Under the pieces are notes generated by a model. The model saw only the letters and a list, made by a program, of their open reading frames with translations. It made no database searches and had not been told where the DNA came from. This document shows positions 28,612-38,583 of a stretch of DNA of 64,000 bases, piece by piece (position 1 is the first letter of the stretch; each line of letters opens with the position of its first letter). The stretch spans positions 1-64,000 of the forward strand of contig NZ_JACIEZ010000012.1 in NCBI RefSeq assembly GCF_014197145.1, in the 5' to 3' direction. Made by a program: the position numbers and the translations under genes. This DNA comes from Gellertiella hungarica. Lineage in GTDB: Bacteria; Pseudomonadota; Alphaproteobacteria; Rhizobiales; Rhizobiaceae.

Positions 28612-30516
28612 TCACCCGTGGCCGTGCGCCTTCAGATGTTCGGTGATCTCGTCGAGGATGGCGGGATCGTCGATGGTGGCGGGCATCTTCCAGGGGAGGC
28701 CGTCGGCGATCTTCTGCATGGTGCCGCGCAGGATCTTGCCGGAGCGGGTCTTGGGCAGCCGTTCGACGATCATGACGGTCTTGAAGGCGGCCACCGGGCC
28801 GATCTCGTCGCGCACCAGGTTGACGATTTCCTTCTTGATCAGCGCCGCATCGCGCGTGACCTTGTTCTTCAGCACCAGGAAGCCGCAGGGGATCTGCCCC
28901 TTGAGCTCGTCCGCAATGCCGATGACGGCGCATTCGGCGACATCGGGATGCATGGCGCAGACCTCTTCCATGGCGCCCGTCGAGAGGCGATGGCCGGCGC
29001 AATTGATGATGTCATCCGTGCGCGCCATGATGAAGAGATAGCCGTCCTTGTCCATGTAGCCGGCATCCGCCGTCTTGTAATAGCCGGGGAACTCGGCAAG
29101 GCAGGAGGAGCGGAAGCGCTCGTCGGCATTCCAGAAGGAGACGAGGCAGCCCGGCGGAAGCGGCAGCTTGACAACCACGTTGCCGAGCGTATCCGGCCCG
29201 ACCGGATGGCCCTCGTCGTCCAGCACCTCGATCTTGTAACCCGGAACGGCAACGGAGGGCGAGCCGTATTTCACCGGCAGCTGGCCGAGGCCGATGGGGT
29301 TGCAGGCCATGGGCCAGCCGGTTTCCGTCTGCCACCAGTGATCGATCACGGGGACGTTCAGCATCCTTTCCGCCCATTTGATCGTCTCCGGATCGGCACG
29401 CTCGCCGGCGAGGAAGAGGGTGCGGAAGCGGGACAGATCGTATTTCGCGACGAATTCGCCGTCCGGATCGTCGCGGCGGATGGCGCGGAAGGCGGTGGGT
29501 GCGGTGAACAGCGCCTTGACGTCGTGTTCGGAAACCACGCGCCAGAAGGTGCCCGCATCCGGGGTGCCGACGGGCTTGCCTTCGAAGATGATGGTCGTGT
29601 TGCCCGTGAGAAGCGGGCCGTAGACGATGTAGGAGTGGCCGACCACCCAGCCGATGTCGGAAGCGGCCCAGAACACCTCGCCGGGATTGACGCCGTAGAG
29701 GTTCCTCATCGTCCACTGGAGGGCGACCATGTGGCCGCCATTGTCACGGACGACGCCTTTCGGCTGGCCCGTGGTACCGGAGGTATAGAGCACATAGAGC
29801 GGATCGGTGGCGAGAACGGGAACGCAGGGCACGCGGGTGCCCTTCTGCCGCTCGGCATCGACCGCCGTTTCGAAATCCACGTCGCGTCCGGCGTGGAGCG
29901 GCGCGTGCAGCTGGTCGCGCTGGTAGACGAGGCAATGGGCCGGCTTGTGCTGCGCCATGTCGATCGCGTGGTCGAGCAGCGGCTTGTAGGCGACCGTGCG
30001 GCCGGGCTCGAGACCGCAGCTGGCGGTAATCACGAGCTTGGCCGCGCAATCGTCGATGCGGGTGGCAAGCTCGTGGGCGGCAAAGCCGCCGAAGACCACC
30101 GAATGCACCGCGCCGAGGCGGGAACAGGCCAGCATGGAGAAGACGGCCTGGGGGATCATCGGCATGTAGATGATGACGCGGTCGCCCTTGCCGATCCCGA
30201 GCGCGGCGATGGCGGTGGCCACGGCCTCCACCTCCTTCAGCACCTCCGCATAGGTGAAGGACTGCTTCGCGCCGGTCATCGGGCTGTCGTAGATCACCGC
30301 CTTCTGGTCGCCGCGTCCGGCTTCCACGTGGCGGTCGAGACAGTTGTAGCAGGTATTGGTCTCGGCATCGGGAAACCACCGCCCGTAAACGCCGGCGGAA
30401 CCGTCGAAGATCGCGTCCGGCTTGCGGAACCAGCGGATCTTTTCCGCCTCCTTCCGCCAGAAGGCTTCCGGATCGGCGCTCCATTGAGCGTAGGTCTCGT
30501 GGTAACGGCTTTGCAT
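28612..30516 (-). CDS. prpE: Propionyl-CoA synthetase
   Basis: PrpE activates propionate (and some other short acids) to the CoA thioester. The 634-residue protein is more like PrpE than Acs: it opens with YHETYAQWSADPEAFWRKEAEKIRW, and has CYNCLDRHVEAGRGDQKAVIYDSPMTG, VLYTSGTTGQPKGVVRDNGGH, HWWQTETGWPM and the C-terminal [20 protein letters not shown] with the catalytic-type lysine. It is preceded by ATG with a short AGGA-type site. No methylcitrate cycle genes are adjacent. Palindromic repeats lie directly downstream. Confidence 0.93.
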   Translation of the reverse strand: MQSRYHETYAQWSADPEAFWRKEAEKIRWFRKPDAIFDGSAGVYGRWFPDAETNTCYNCLDRHVEAGRGDQKAVIYDSPMTGAKQSFTYAEVLKEVEAVATAIAALGIGKGDRVIIYMPMIPQAVFSMLACSRLGAVHSVVFGGFAAHELATRIDDCAAKLVITASCGLEPGRTVAYKPLLDHAIDMAQHKPAHCLVYQRDQLHAPLHAGRDVDFETAVDAERQKGTRVPCVPVLATDPLYVLYTSGTTGQPKGVVRDNGGHMVALQWTMRNLYGVNPGEVFWAASDIGWVVGHSYIVYGPLLTGNTTIIFEGKPVGTPDAGTFWRVVSEHDVKALFTAPTAFRAIRRDDPDGEFVAKYDLSRFRTLFLAGERADPETIKWAERMLNVPVIDHWWQTETGWPMACNPIGLGQLPVKYGSPSVAVPGYKIEVLDDEGHPVGPDTLGNVVVKLPLPPGCLVSFWNADERFRSSCLAEFPGYYKTADAGYMDKDGYLFIMARTDDIINCAGHRLSTGAMEEVCAMHPDVAECAVIGIADELKGQIPCGFLVLKNKVTRDAALIKKEIVNLVRDEIGPVAAFKTVMIVERLPKTRSGKILRGTMQKIADGLPWKMPATIDDPAILDEITEHLKAHGHG

Positions 30517-30788
30517 TGTTTCCTCCCGATGGCTGCGACCGGTTGTCGTTTGCGGGGGTGGCCGGCCTCCCGGCCGAAGGCGCGACAGGCAGCCCGTCCC
30601 CCCCTCAGTCCGCGCGGAATTTATCGGGGAAACGAAGCGCAGGAAAACCCATACTAAAGCACGATAAGGTGCGCGGGAGCGCAGTCGCAGGTGGCAAAGC
30701 CTCCCGAATCTTCCCGGTTTGACAAAAGACAGCCAGGCGCCGAACGTCGGCCACGGCGCGCCTCGTCTGGCGCGGGGGAGGGAAAATC

Positions 30789-31160
30789 ATGACGAGTATC
30801 GTACGCACATCCTGGGCGGGTGCAGCCATCTATGCGCTGGTCGGCATGGGCTTCGGCATCTGGATGTCCGCCAGCGGCAATCACCTCTATGCACCGGCGC
30901 ATGCCCATCTCAATCTGCTCGGCTGGGTATCCATCGCGCTCTTCGGCGCCTATTACCAGCTTTTCCCGCAGGCAGCCCGGGGACTGCTCCCGGTACTGCA
31001 GGTCGGGGCCATGCATCTCGCCACCATCCTGATGTTCCCGGGTGTCATCATGGCGATCAATGGCACCGGCGATGCATTGGCAAAAGCCGGCGCCGTGCTC
31101 GGGGTGATCTCCATGCTGCTCTTCCTGGTGGTCGTGCTGCGGACCCGCACGAGCCCCTGA
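30789..31160 (+). CDS. Small four-helix membrane protein resembling a heme-copper oxidase subunit I fragment
   Basis: The 123-residue protein has four hydrophobic segments (about residues 10-28, 40-58, 66-88 and 97-117). The second carries HAHLNLLGWVSIALFGAYYQLFP, a pattern reminiscent of the heme-ligand helix of cytochrome oxidase subunit I/NnrS-type proteins, with two histidines at the helix start. It is too short to be an oxidase. It may bind heme or be a structural relative; no function is established. GGGAGGG precedes the ATG. It converges with yggS, whose stop is 2 nt away. Confidence 0.7.
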   Translation: MTSIVRTSWAGAAIYALVGMGFGIWMSASGNHLYAPAHAHLNLLGWVSIALFGAYYQLFPQAARGLLPVLQVGAMHLATILMFPGVIMAINGTGDALAKAGAVLGVISMLLFLVVVLRTRTSP

Positions 31161-31162
31161 GG

Positions 31163-31822
31163 TCAGCGGGCGCCGAAGATCGCCGATCCCACGCGCACGC
31201 TCGTCGCACCGAAGGCGACCGCCGTTTCGAAATCGCCGGACATGCCCATGGAGAGCTTCGCCAGCCCGGCCTCAGCCGCAAGCCTGGCGAGCAGCGCGAA
31301 ATGCGGCCCGGGGTTTTCCTCTGCGGGGGGAATGCACATGAAGCCGAGGACATGGAGCCCCAGCTCGTCACGGCAGAATCCGGCAAAGGAAACGGCGTCG
31401 TCCGGTGCGATGCCGGCTTTTTGCGGTTCCAGCCCGGTGTTGACCTGCACATAGACGGGGACGTTCCGGCCCTGTGCCTTCATCTCCGCGGCCAGCGCCC
31501 GGGCGATCTTTTCCCGGTCCACGGTCTCGATCACGTCGAAGAGCGCGACCGCATCGGCCGCCTTGTTCGATTGCAAGGGACCGATGAGATGAAGCTCGAT
31601 GCCCGGAGTTTCCGCCTTGAGCGCCGGCCACTTGCCCTGACTTTCCTGAACGCGGTTCTCGCCGAAGACCCGCTGGCCGGCGGCGATCACGGGGCGGATG
31701 TCGTCGGCCTCGAAGGTCTTGGAGACGGCCACGAGCGACACCGATCCCGGCGCCCGGCCTGCGGCCTTTTCCGCCGCCGCGATCTTCTGCCTGACGTCTT
31801 CCAGTCTCTGCTCGATGGTCAT
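31163..31822 (-). CDS. yggS: YggS/PLPBP-family pyridoxal phosphate homeostasis protein
   Basis: The protein binds PLP and helps balance vitamin B6 and amino-acid pools; it has no established catalytic reaction. The 219-residue product shows the PLP-lysine segment LVAVSKTFEADDI with Lys35, FGENRVQESQGKWP, LHLIGPLQSNKA, VQVNTGLEPQKAG and the phosphate-binding C-terminus SMGMSGDFETAVAFGATSVRVGSAIFG. ATG 31822 fits the family; an ATG four codons earlier (31834) is an alternative. It diverges from leuS. Confidence 0.93.
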   Translation of the reverse strand: MTIEQRLEDVRQKIAAAEKAAGRAPGSVSLVAVSKTFEADDIRPVIAAGQRVFGENRVQESQGKWPALKAETPGIELHLIGPLQSNKAADAVALFDVIETVDREKIARALAAEMKAQGRNVPVYVQVNTGLEPQKAGIAPDDAVSFAGFCRDELGLHVLGFMCIPPAEENPGPHFALLARLAAEAGLAKLSMGMSGDFETAVAFGATSVRVGSAIFGAR

Positions 31823-32017
31823 CCCGGGCCCCATTGGCTGATTGAACAACGCGACTGAAGTAAACCGCCCGGGCCGCCTTGCCAAGGCTGCATTCTGCCG
31901 GCCCCTCTGCCCCGGCCCAAACTTTGCCGCTCTTGGCCGCCAGAAACTTGACGCTCGAACGGTTTCATGGTGAAGGTCAGCGCCAATTCTTCCCTGATTT
32001 TCTGGAATTTTCTCGAC

Positions 32018-34648
32018 ATGGCCAACGAACGTTACAATCCGCGCGACGCCGAGCCCCGGTGGCAGGCGAAATGGACCGAGAACAAGGTCTTCGAAACCGA
32101 CAACAACGATCCGCGCGAGAAATATTACGTGCTCGAGATGTTCCCCTATCCGTCGGGGCGCATCCACATGGGCCATGTGCGCAACTACGCCATGGGCGAT
32201 GTGGTGGCACGCTACAAGCGCGCCCGCGGCTATAACGTGCTGCATCCGATGGGCTGGGACGCCTTCGGCATGCCGGCCGAAAACGCGGCGATGAAGAACA
32301 AGGTTCACCCCAAGGCCTGGACCTACGAGAACATCGCCACCATGCGCGGCCAGCTGAAGAGCATGGGCCTTTCGCTGGACTGGTCGCGCGAGTTCGCCAC
32401 CTGCGACGTGGATTACTACCATCGCCAGCAGCACCTGTTCCTGGACTTCCTGGAGAAGGGCCTCGTCTACCGCAAGAACTCCAAGGTCAACTGGGACCCG
32501 GAAGACATGACGGTTCTGGCCAACGAACAGGTCATCGACGGCCGCGGCTGGCGTTCCGGCGCGCTCGTGGAACAGCGCGAGCTGACCCAGTGGTTCTTCA
32601 AGATCACCGATTTCAGCCAGGATCTGCTGGATTCGCTCGAAACGCTCGACCAGTGGCCGGAAAAGGTCCGGCTGATGCAGAGGAACTGGATCGGCCGCTC
32701 GGAAGGCATGACCATCCGCTGGGACGTGGTGGCTGACGCCGCCGCCTCCGGCCATGACGAGGTGACGGTCTACACGACCCGCCCGGACACCCTCTTCGGC
32801 GCCTCCTTCCTGGCGATCGCCGCCGATCATCCGCTGGCGAAGGCCGTATCGGAAAAGAACGAGGCCGTTCGCCAGTTCTGCGAGGAGTGCCGCCGCGCCG
32901 GAACCTCGCTTGCCGCGCTGGAAACCGCCGAGAAGAAGGGTATCGACACCGGCGTCAAGGTGCGCCATCCACTGGATCCCGCATGGGAACTGCCGGTCTA
33001 TGTCGCGAACTTCGTGCTGATGGACTATGGCACCGGCGCCATCTTCGGCTGCCCCTCGGGCGACCAGCGCGATCTCGATTTCGCCCGCAAGTACGACCTG
33101 CCGGTGGTGCCGGTCGTGATGCCGCGCGACGGCGATGCCGCAAGCTTTGCGGTGGGCGACGTGGCCTATGACGGCGATGGGGTGATGATCAATTCCCGCT
33201 ATCTCGACGGCCTCTCCACCGAAGAAGCCTTCGAGGAGGTGGCAAGGCGCATTTCCGCACAGACGCTGCGCGGCGCACCGCAGGGCGAGCGCAAGGTGAA
33301 CTTCCGCCTGCGCGACTGGGGCATCTCGCGCCAGCGCTACTGGGGCTGCCCGATCCCGGTCATCCATTGCGAGGTCTGTGGCGTGGTTCCGGTTCCGAAG
33401 AAGGACCTGCCGGTCAAGCTGCCTGACGACATCGATTTCGACAAGCCGGGCAACCCGCTCGACCGTCACCCCACGTGGCGGCATGTATCCTGCCCCTGCT
33501 GCGGCAAGGACGCGCGGCGCGAAACCGACACGATGGACACCTTCGTCGATTCCAGCTGGTACTTCGCCCGCTTCACGGCACCCTGGGAGAAGAACCCGAC
33601 CGATCCTTCAGCCGCCAACAGCTGGCTGCCGGTCGACCAGTATATCGGCGGCATCGAACACGCGATCCTGCATCTCCTCTATTCGCGCTTCTTCACCCGC
33701 GCCATGCAGGCGACCGGCCATCTGGACCTGAAGGAACCCTTCAAGGGCCTCTTCACCCAGGGCATGGTGGTGCATGAGACCTATAGCCGCGGGGAGGGCC
33801 TGAGCCGCGAGTGGATCGCCCCTGCCGACCTCAGGATCGAGGAAACGGACGGCCAGCGCCGCGCCTTCCTGCTCGAATCCGGCGAAGAAGTGAAGATCGG
33901 CTCCATCGAGAAGATGTCGAAGTCGAAGAAGAACGTGGTGGATCCGGATGACATCATCGGCTCCTACGGGGCAGACACGGCCCGCTTCTTCGTGCTGTCC
34001 GACAGCCCGCCGGACCGCGACGTGATCTGGTCGGAAGCCGGCGTCGAAGGGGCGCACCGCTTCGTTCAGCGCGTCTGGCGCCTGATCTCCGAGGCTGCCC
34101 CCCAGCTGTCGGGCGTGGCCGCGAAGCCCGCTCTGGACGGCGAGGCGATGGCGATCTCGCAGGCCGCGCACAAGACGCTGAAGGCGGTGCAGAACGATTA
34201 TGACAAGCTGGCCTTCAACAAGGCCGTGGCGCGGATCTACGAGCTGGTGAACAGCCTCGCCGCTCCGCTGACGGCAGCCGCTGCGGGCAAGGCCGATGAA
34301 GCCACCCGCGCCGCGCTGCGGGAGGCAGCCAATATCCTCGTCCAGCTCGTCGCGCCGATGACGCCCCATCTTGCGGAGGAATGCTGGTCGATCCTCGGCA
34401 ATGAAGGCCTTGTCGCCACCACCGGATGGCCTGCCTACCTGGAAGCCCTGGTCTCCGAAAACGAGATCACGCTTCCGGTGCAGATCAACGGCAAGAAAAG
34501 GGCCGAATTGACAATTGCCCGCGACGCTGACCAGAATGCCGTCACTTCGGCCGTTCTGGCGCTCGCACCGGTGCAGCAGGCCCTCGAGGGCAAGGCACCG
34601 AAGAAAGTCATCGTCGTTCCGCAAAGGATCGTGAACATTGTCGTCTGA
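32018..34648 (+). CDS. leuS: Leucyl-tRNA synthetase
   Basis: LeuS charges tRNA-Leu. The 876-residue protein contains the class I motifs: [15 protein letters not shown] (HMGH at residues 50-53) and KMSKS at 632-636. The CP1 editing domain ([22 protein letters not shown]) and a four-cysteine-rich segment (CEVCGVV, CPCCGKD) are present. ATG 32018 gives [19 protein letters not shown], the family N-terminus. The 3' end overlaps the TTG start of lptE by 11 nt, and holA follows directly, forming a leuS-lptE-holA operon as in other alphaproteobacteria. Confidence 0.98.
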   Translation: MANERYNPRDAEPRWQAKWTENKVFETDNNDPREKYYVLEMFPYPSGRIHMGHVRNYAMGDVVARYKRARGYNVLHPMGWDAFGMPAENAAMKNKVHPKAWTYENIATMRGQLKSMGLSLDWSREFATCDVDYYHRQQHLFLDFLEKGLVYRKNSKVNWDPEDMTVLANEQVIDGRGWRSGALVEQRELTQWFFKITDFSQDLLDSLETLDQWPEKVRLMQRNWIGRSEGMTIRWDVVADAAASGHDEVTVYTTRPDTLFGASFLAIAADHPLAKAVSEKNEAVRQFCEECRRAGTSLAALETAEKKGIDTGVKVRHPLDPAWELPVYVANFVLMDYGTGAIFGCPSGDQRDLDFARKYDLPVVPVVMPRDGDAASFAVGDVAYDGDGVMINSRYLDGLSTEEAFEEVARRISAQTLRGAPQGERKVNFRLRDWGISRQRYWGCPIPVIHCEVCGVVPVPKKDLPVKLPDDIDFDKPGNPLDRHPTWRHVSCPCCGKDARRETDTMDTFVDSSWYFARFTAPWEKNPTDPSAANSWLPVDQYIGGIEHAILHLLYSRFFTRAMQATGHLDLKEPFKGLFTQGMVVHETYSRGEGLSREWIAPADLRIEETDGQRRAFLLESGEEVKIGSIEKMSKSKKNVVDPDDIIGSYGADTARFFVLSDSPPDRDVIWSEAGVEGAHRFVQRVWRLISEAAPQLSGVAAKPALDGEAMAISQAAHKTLKAVQNDYDKLAFNKAVARIYELVNSLAAPLTAAAAGKADEATRAALREAANILVQLVAPMTPHLAEECWSILGNEGLVATTGWPAYLEALVSENEITLPVQINGKKRAELTIARDADQNAVTSAVLALAPVQQALEGKAPKKVIVVPQRIVNIVV

Positions 34649-35159
34649 ACCGAAAAAGCCCCTCCGGCGCGCGGCGCTGGTCGCCCTGGCCCTGGCCGGT
34701 GCAAGCCTGCTTTCCGCCTGCCAGGTGCGCCCTCTCTATGACAGCGAAGGCGCAACCGCAGCCCGGCTCGGCTCCATTTCCTTCTCCGAAGCCAGCACGC
34801 GCGTGGGGCAGGAGGTCAGGAACCGCCTGATCTTCCTGACATCTGGCGGGGCGGGCGAGCCTGCAACGGCGGATTACGACGTGGACCTCAAGGTTTCGAG
34901 CAGCGTTTCGAAGCTGCTGCTGATCGATTCCTCCGATACCGCAAGGGCGGCCAAGGTGACCGTTTCGGCCACCTACAGCATTACCCGCAACAGCGACAGC
35001 CAGATACTCAAGTCGGGCAGGCGGTCCGCCGTGGCTCTGGTGGATTATTCCATCCAGGAATTTGCCAATACGCGGGCGGTTCTGGACGCAGAGGACCGTG
35101 CGGCAAAGGAACTGGCCGAGCTGGTGCGGGCGGACATCGCCACCGCCCTCTCGCGCTGA
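34638..35159 (+). CDS. lptE: LPS-assembly lipoprotein LptE
   Basis: LptE is the outer-membrane lipoprotein that plugs the LptD barrel and helps insert LPS. The 173-residue precursor has a lipoprotein signal peptide with lipobox LSAC (Cys28), then [10 protein letters not shown] and a beta-rich body. Position between leuS and holA is the usual one for lptE. The start is TTG at 34638, overlapping the leuS end by 11 nt, with AAAGGA 9 nt before it; no ATG is available before the signal peptide. Translational coupling with leuS is likely. Confidence 0.88.
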   Translation: MSSEPKKPLRRAALVALALAGASLLSACQVRPLYDSEGATAARLGSISFSEASTRVGQEVRNRLIFLTSGGAGEPATADYDVDLKVSSSVSKLLLIDSSDTARAAKVTVSATYSITRNSDSQILKSGRRSAVALVDYSIQEFANTRAVLDAEDRAAKELAELVRADIATALSR

Positions 35160-35162
35160 GCC

Positions 35163-36209
35163 ATGGCCGAAATCAAGAACCACGAATTCGAGGGGCTTCT
35201 CAGGCGGAAGCCCCTGCCTTACCGGCTGTTCGTGATCTTCGGACCGGACCGGGGGCTTGTTTCCGAGCGGGCCGCGGAACTCGCAGCGCTGTCCGGCGTC
35301 GATCTCAAGGATGATTTCTCGGTCGTGCGTCTCGACGCCTCGGATCTTTCCGCCCAGCCCGGACGCATCGTAGAAGAGATGAATTCTCTCGGCCTCTTCG
35401 GCGGCAGCCGGCTGGTGTGGGTGAGGGGAGGCGGCAACGAGAAGGGGCTGGTCGACGCCCTGTCGATCCTGTCGGAAGAGCCGCCGGCGGACAGCATGCT
35501 GATCGTCGAAGCCGGCGACCTCAAGAAGGGCACGGGATTGCGCAAGATTGCCGATGCCAGCCCGCGGGTCGGAAGCATAGCCTGCTACGCGGACGATACC
35601 AAGGCGCTCAATGCCCTCATCGACAGCGAGTTGTCATCGAGCGGCCTGCGCATCACGCCGGATGCGCGGGGACTGCTTCTTGAAAGCCTGGGCGGGGACC
35701 GGATTGCCTCACGCAACGAGATCCGCAAGCTCGCCCTCTACTGCAAGGGCGAGGATGCCATCGACGAACAGCATGTGCGGGATATCATCGGCGATGCCAG
35801 TGCCATCTCGACGGACGAGGCCGTGGATGCGGTGCTCAGCGGCGACCGCGACCAGTTTCTACATGCTGCAGAGAAGATCGCCCAGTCCAAGACGCCGATC
35901 TTCTTGGTGCTGCAGGGCTGCCTGCGCCAGTTTCAACTGCTCGACCAGATGCGGATGGAGATGGACGAGAAGCGCCTTCAGCCCGCACAGGTGATGCAGA
36001 CGCTCGGCCGCGGCGTGCATTTCAAGCGCAAACCGATCATCGAACGGGCCTTGCGGACCTGGTCCGCGCCGGCTCTTGCCCGTGAAATGAATCGCCTGCA
36101 CATGGCCGTGCTGCAATGCCGGCAGCGCCCTCAGCTGGAAGAAAGCATCGCGCTGCAGATCCTGCTGTCGATCACCCTCCAGTCCGCCCGCGCGCCGGCC
36201 CGATCGTAA
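35163..36209 (+). CDS. holA: DNA polymerase III delta subunit
   Basis: HolA is the clamp-loader subunit that opens the beta clamp. The 348-residue length is normal. Recognisable segments include YRLFVIFGPDRGLVSERAAEL near the N-terminus, DDFSVVRLDASDL, LVWVRGGGNEKGLVDAL and the AAA-like GLRKIAD region, with RNEIRKLALYC and helical collar-domain sequence VLQGCLRQFQLL toward the end. It starts 3 nt after lptE and is the last gene of the leuS-lptE-holA operon, converging with parB 15 nt further. Confidence 0.93.
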   Translation: MAEIKNHEFEGLLRRKPLPYRLFVIFGPDRGLVSERAAELAALSGVDLKDDFSVVRLDASDLSAQPGRIVEEMNSLGLFGGSRLVWVRGGGNEKGLVDALSILSEEPPADSMLIVEAGDLKKGTGLRKIADASPRVGSIACYADDTKALNALIDSELSSSGLRITPDARGLLLESLGGDRIASRNEIRKLALYCKGEDAIDEQHVRDIIGDASAISTDEAVDAVLSGDRDQFLHAAEKIAQSKTPIFLVLQGCLRQFQLLDQMRMEMDEKRLQPAQVMQTLGRGVHFKRKPIIERALRTWSAPALAREMNRLHMAVLQCRQRPQLEESIALQILLSITLQSARAPARS

Positions 36210-36224
36210 CGGCCGCGAATCGAA

Positions 36225-37106
36225 TCAGCGGCGTTCCAGAAGCCGGCAGATGTCTTCGAGCTGTTCCAGCGTGCGGTAGGAAATCTTGATGCTGCCGGCA
36301 TTGCCCTTGTGGGCGATGCTGACTTCGAGCCCGAGCGCATCGGTGAGCGTACGTTCGAGCGCGAGCGTGTCGGAATCCTTTTCGGTCTTCCCGCTCTTGG
36401 CTGCGGGCGAAGACAGGCCCTTGATGTCGTTCTGGGCAAGCTTTTCCGCATCGCGAACCGAAAGACCCTTGTGAACGATGGTCCGGGCAAGCGCGGCCGG
36501 ATCGGATGTCGAAACGAGTGCGCGCGCATGGCCTGCGGAAAGCGAGCCATCGGCCAGCATATCCTTGACCGGTTCCGGCAGTTTCAGAAGACGCAGGCTG
36601 TTGGCCACATGGCTGCGGCTCTTGCCGATGATCTCTCCCAGATCGTTCTGCGTATAGCCATGTTCCGAAATCAGCTGCTCATAGCCCAGGGCCTCTTCCA
36701 GAGGATTGAGATCGGCACGCTGGACGTTCTCGACGATGGCAATCTCGAGAGCGGTTCGATCATCGACGTCACGGACGATGACAGGGACCTCGACGAAACC
36801 GGCAAGCTGGGCCGCCCGCCAGCGCCGCTCGCCCGCGATGATTTCGTACTGGTTCGGCCCAAGCGTGCGTACGACCACGGGCTGGACAATTCCGTGCTGC
36901 CGGATCGAGGAGGCGAGGTCCTGCAGCTCCGCCTCATCGAAATAGCGGCGCGGGTTGCGCGGGTTGCGCGAGATATACTCGATGGGAACGAGACGATCAG
37001 GATTCACGCCGGGCCGGGCCGTATCCGCCTGCAGCGGCTGATCCATCTCGCCGATGAGAGCGGCCAGACCTCGTCCCAGGCGGCGCTTCGAGAGATCGTC
37101 GTTCAT
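36225..37106 (-). CDS. parB: Chromosome partitioning protein ParB
   Basis: ParB is the CTP-dependent clamp that loads at parS and spreads on DNA for chromosome segregation and SMC recruitment. The 293-residue protein has KRRLGRGLAALIG at the N-terminus, the PNQYEIIAGERRWRAAQ CTPase/arginine-patch motif, the helix-turn-helix region LGEIIGKSRSHVANSLRLLKLP, and a C-terminal dimerisation segment. It follows parA by 26 nt with a good AAGGAG site. Four parS-type sites lie between 38.5 and 46.8 kb. Confidence 0.97.
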   Translation of the reverse strand: MNDDLSKRRLGRGLAALIGEMDQPLQADTARPGVNPDRLVPIEYISRNPRNPRRYFDEAELQDLASSIRQHGIVQPVVVRTLGPNQYEIIAGERRWRAAQLAGFVEVPVIVRDVDDRTALEIAIVENVQRADLNPLEEALGYEQLISEHGYTQNDLGEIIGKSRSHVANSLRLLKLPEPVKDMLADGSLSAGHARALVSTSDPAALARTIVHKGLSVRDAEKLAQNDIKGLSSPAAKSGKTEKDSDTLALERTLTDALGLEVSIAHKGNAGSIKISYRTLEQLEDICRLLERR

Positions 37107-37132
37107 CGAATTACTCCTTACTATTCAATAGC

Positions 37133-37927
37133 TTAAGCGGCTTTCCGCTGGCGCTCGCGCTGAATGACTTCCGAAGCGAGCTGGAGATAGGCCTGGCTGC
37201 CTGCACATTTCAGATCGTAGAGAATGGCTGGCTTTCCGTAGGAAGGCGCCTCGGAGACCCGGACGTTCCGGGGGATCAGCGTATGATATACCTTGTCTCC
37301 GAGATGGGTACGCACATCGCTGACGACCTGCTGCGCCAGATTGTTGCGTGAGTCGAACATGGTCAGCACGATGCCCTGGATGTCGAGCGTCGGATTGACG
37401 GTACGCCGGACCTGATCGACCGTTTCGAGCAGTTGGCTGAGCCCCTCGAGCGCAAAGAATTCGCACTGAAGGGGAACTAGCACCGAGTGGGCGGCAGCCA
37501 TGGCATTCATGGTCAGCAGGTTAAAGGAGGGCGGGCAATCCACCAGGATGTAGCTGAAGGCCTGCGCTTCAGCCCCCTGAAGCGAACGCTTCAGCCGGAA
37601 GACACGATCGGGCTGGCTGGCGATTTCCATCTCGAGACCGAGCAGGTCCATGGTGGAGGGGATGATGAAGAGGTTCGGAACGGCGGTCTGAACGGCCGTT
37701 TCGCCAACCGTGGATGCTCCGATCAGCACGTCATAGGACGAGTGCACACGATTGCGCCGGTCGATGCCCAGCCCGGTGCTCGCATTTCCCTGCGGATCGA
37801 GATCGATGATCAGGACCTTCTCGCCAATGGCCGCCAGCGCCGTTGCCAGATTGATGGCTGTCGTGGTTTTCCCGACGCCGCCCTTCTGATTGGCAATGGT
37901 GATGATCCGGTTCTTTTCCGTGCGCAT
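37133..37927 (-). CDS. parA: Chromosome partitioning ATPase ParA
   Basis: ParA is the Walker-type ATPase that moves ParB-parS complexes over the nucleoid. The 264-residue protein has the deviant Walker A motif KGGVGKTT (residues 15-22), LIIDLDPQGNASTGLG, VDCPPSFNLLTMNA, and the C-terminal VRVSEAPSYGKPAILYD region. ATG 37927 is chosen because the product then begins MRTEKNRIITIANQ, the family start; the upstream 23 codons are unrelated. It lies 16 nt after rsmG in the mnmG-rsmG-parA-parB series. Confidence 0.97.
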   Translation of the reverse strand: MRTEKNRIITIANQKGGVGKTTTAINLATALAAIGEKVLIIDLDPQGNASTGLGIDRRNRVHSSYDVLIGASTVGETAVQTAVPNLFIIPSTMDLLGLEMEIASQPDRVFRLKRSLQGAEAQAFSYILVDCPPSFNLLTMNAMAAAHSVLVPLQCEFFALEGLSQLLETVDQVRRTVNPTLDIQGIVLTMFDSRNNLAQQVVSDVRTHLGDKVYHTLIPRNVRVSEAPSYGKPAILYDLKCAGSQAYLQLASEVIQRERQRKAA

Positions 37928-37943
37928 AAAGCCACCCGTGTTT

Positions 37944-38561
37944 CTATGACTTGCTCCGAACAGAATGCAGCTCGAGAATGACGGAATCCGCTTCAACGCT
38001 GCTCTTGTGTTCTACCAGATCAAATTCCCATCTGCCACGCGCTTTCGCGATTTCGGCCCGGTAATCCCGTCCTTTATGGAAATAGGCAACGGTATCGGGA
38101 TTCGCGGCCATCCAGGGAGCGCTGAAGCTGCATAACAGGTCGAGTTCCGCAATGGCGCGGGCGCTGATGGCGTCGACCCGCGGGAACTCAGCCCAGACAT
38201 CTTCGATCCGCTTGGGATGGATCGTGCCGCGAGCCCCCGTCTCCAGCAGGGCCGTGCGCAGAAATGCCGCCTTTTTCTGGTTGCTTTCCACGAGATGCAC
38301 CCAGCCATCGCCGAGCTCTGCGAGAAAGATTGCGGTGATGATGCCCGGAAAGCCGCCGCCGCTTCCGAGATCCGCCCATGTGAGCGGGCGGGGCGCGAGC
38401 TGGAAGATCTGCGCACTATCGGCGATATGCCTCTCCCAGAACTGCTCCTTGGTGGAGGGCGCAACAAGGTTGATTGTCCTTGCCCATTTGCGGAACAGCT
38501 GCTCGAACAGCTGCAGGCGCTCCTGTGTTTCACGTGAAACACGTTGACCGTTTAGTTGCAT
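37944..38561 (-). CDS. rsmG: 16S rRNA (guanine-N7) methyltransferase
   Basis: RsmG (GidB) methylates G527 of 16S rRNA with SAM; loss gives low-level streptomycin resistance. The 205-residue protein has [41 protein letters not shown] and the SAM-binding [14 protein letters not shown] 38561 was preferred over an upstream in-frame start. A perfect parS palindrome lies within its first codons. It is 22 nt downstream of mnmG and upstream of parA. Confidence 0.96.
   Translation of the reverse strand: MQLNGQRVSRETQERLQLFEQLFRKWARTINLVAPSTKEQFWERHIADSAQIFQLAPRPLTWADLGSGGGFPGIITAIFLAELGDGWVHLVESNQKKAAFLRTALLETGARGTIHPKRIEDVWAEFPRVDAISARAIAELDLLCSFSAPWMAANPDTVAYFHKGRDYRAEIAKARGRWEFDLVEHKSSVEADSVILELHSVRSKS
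38526..38541. promoter_or_regulatory. parS site, perfect palindrome
   Basis: TGTTTCACGTGAAACA is the exact consensus alphaproteobacterial parS sequence, and the symmetry extends one base on each side (38525-38542). It lies inside the 5' coding part of rsmG, encoding residues near VSRET. Confidence 0.95.
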
Positions 38562-38583
38562 CAAAAGACTCTTTTCGATTGAA

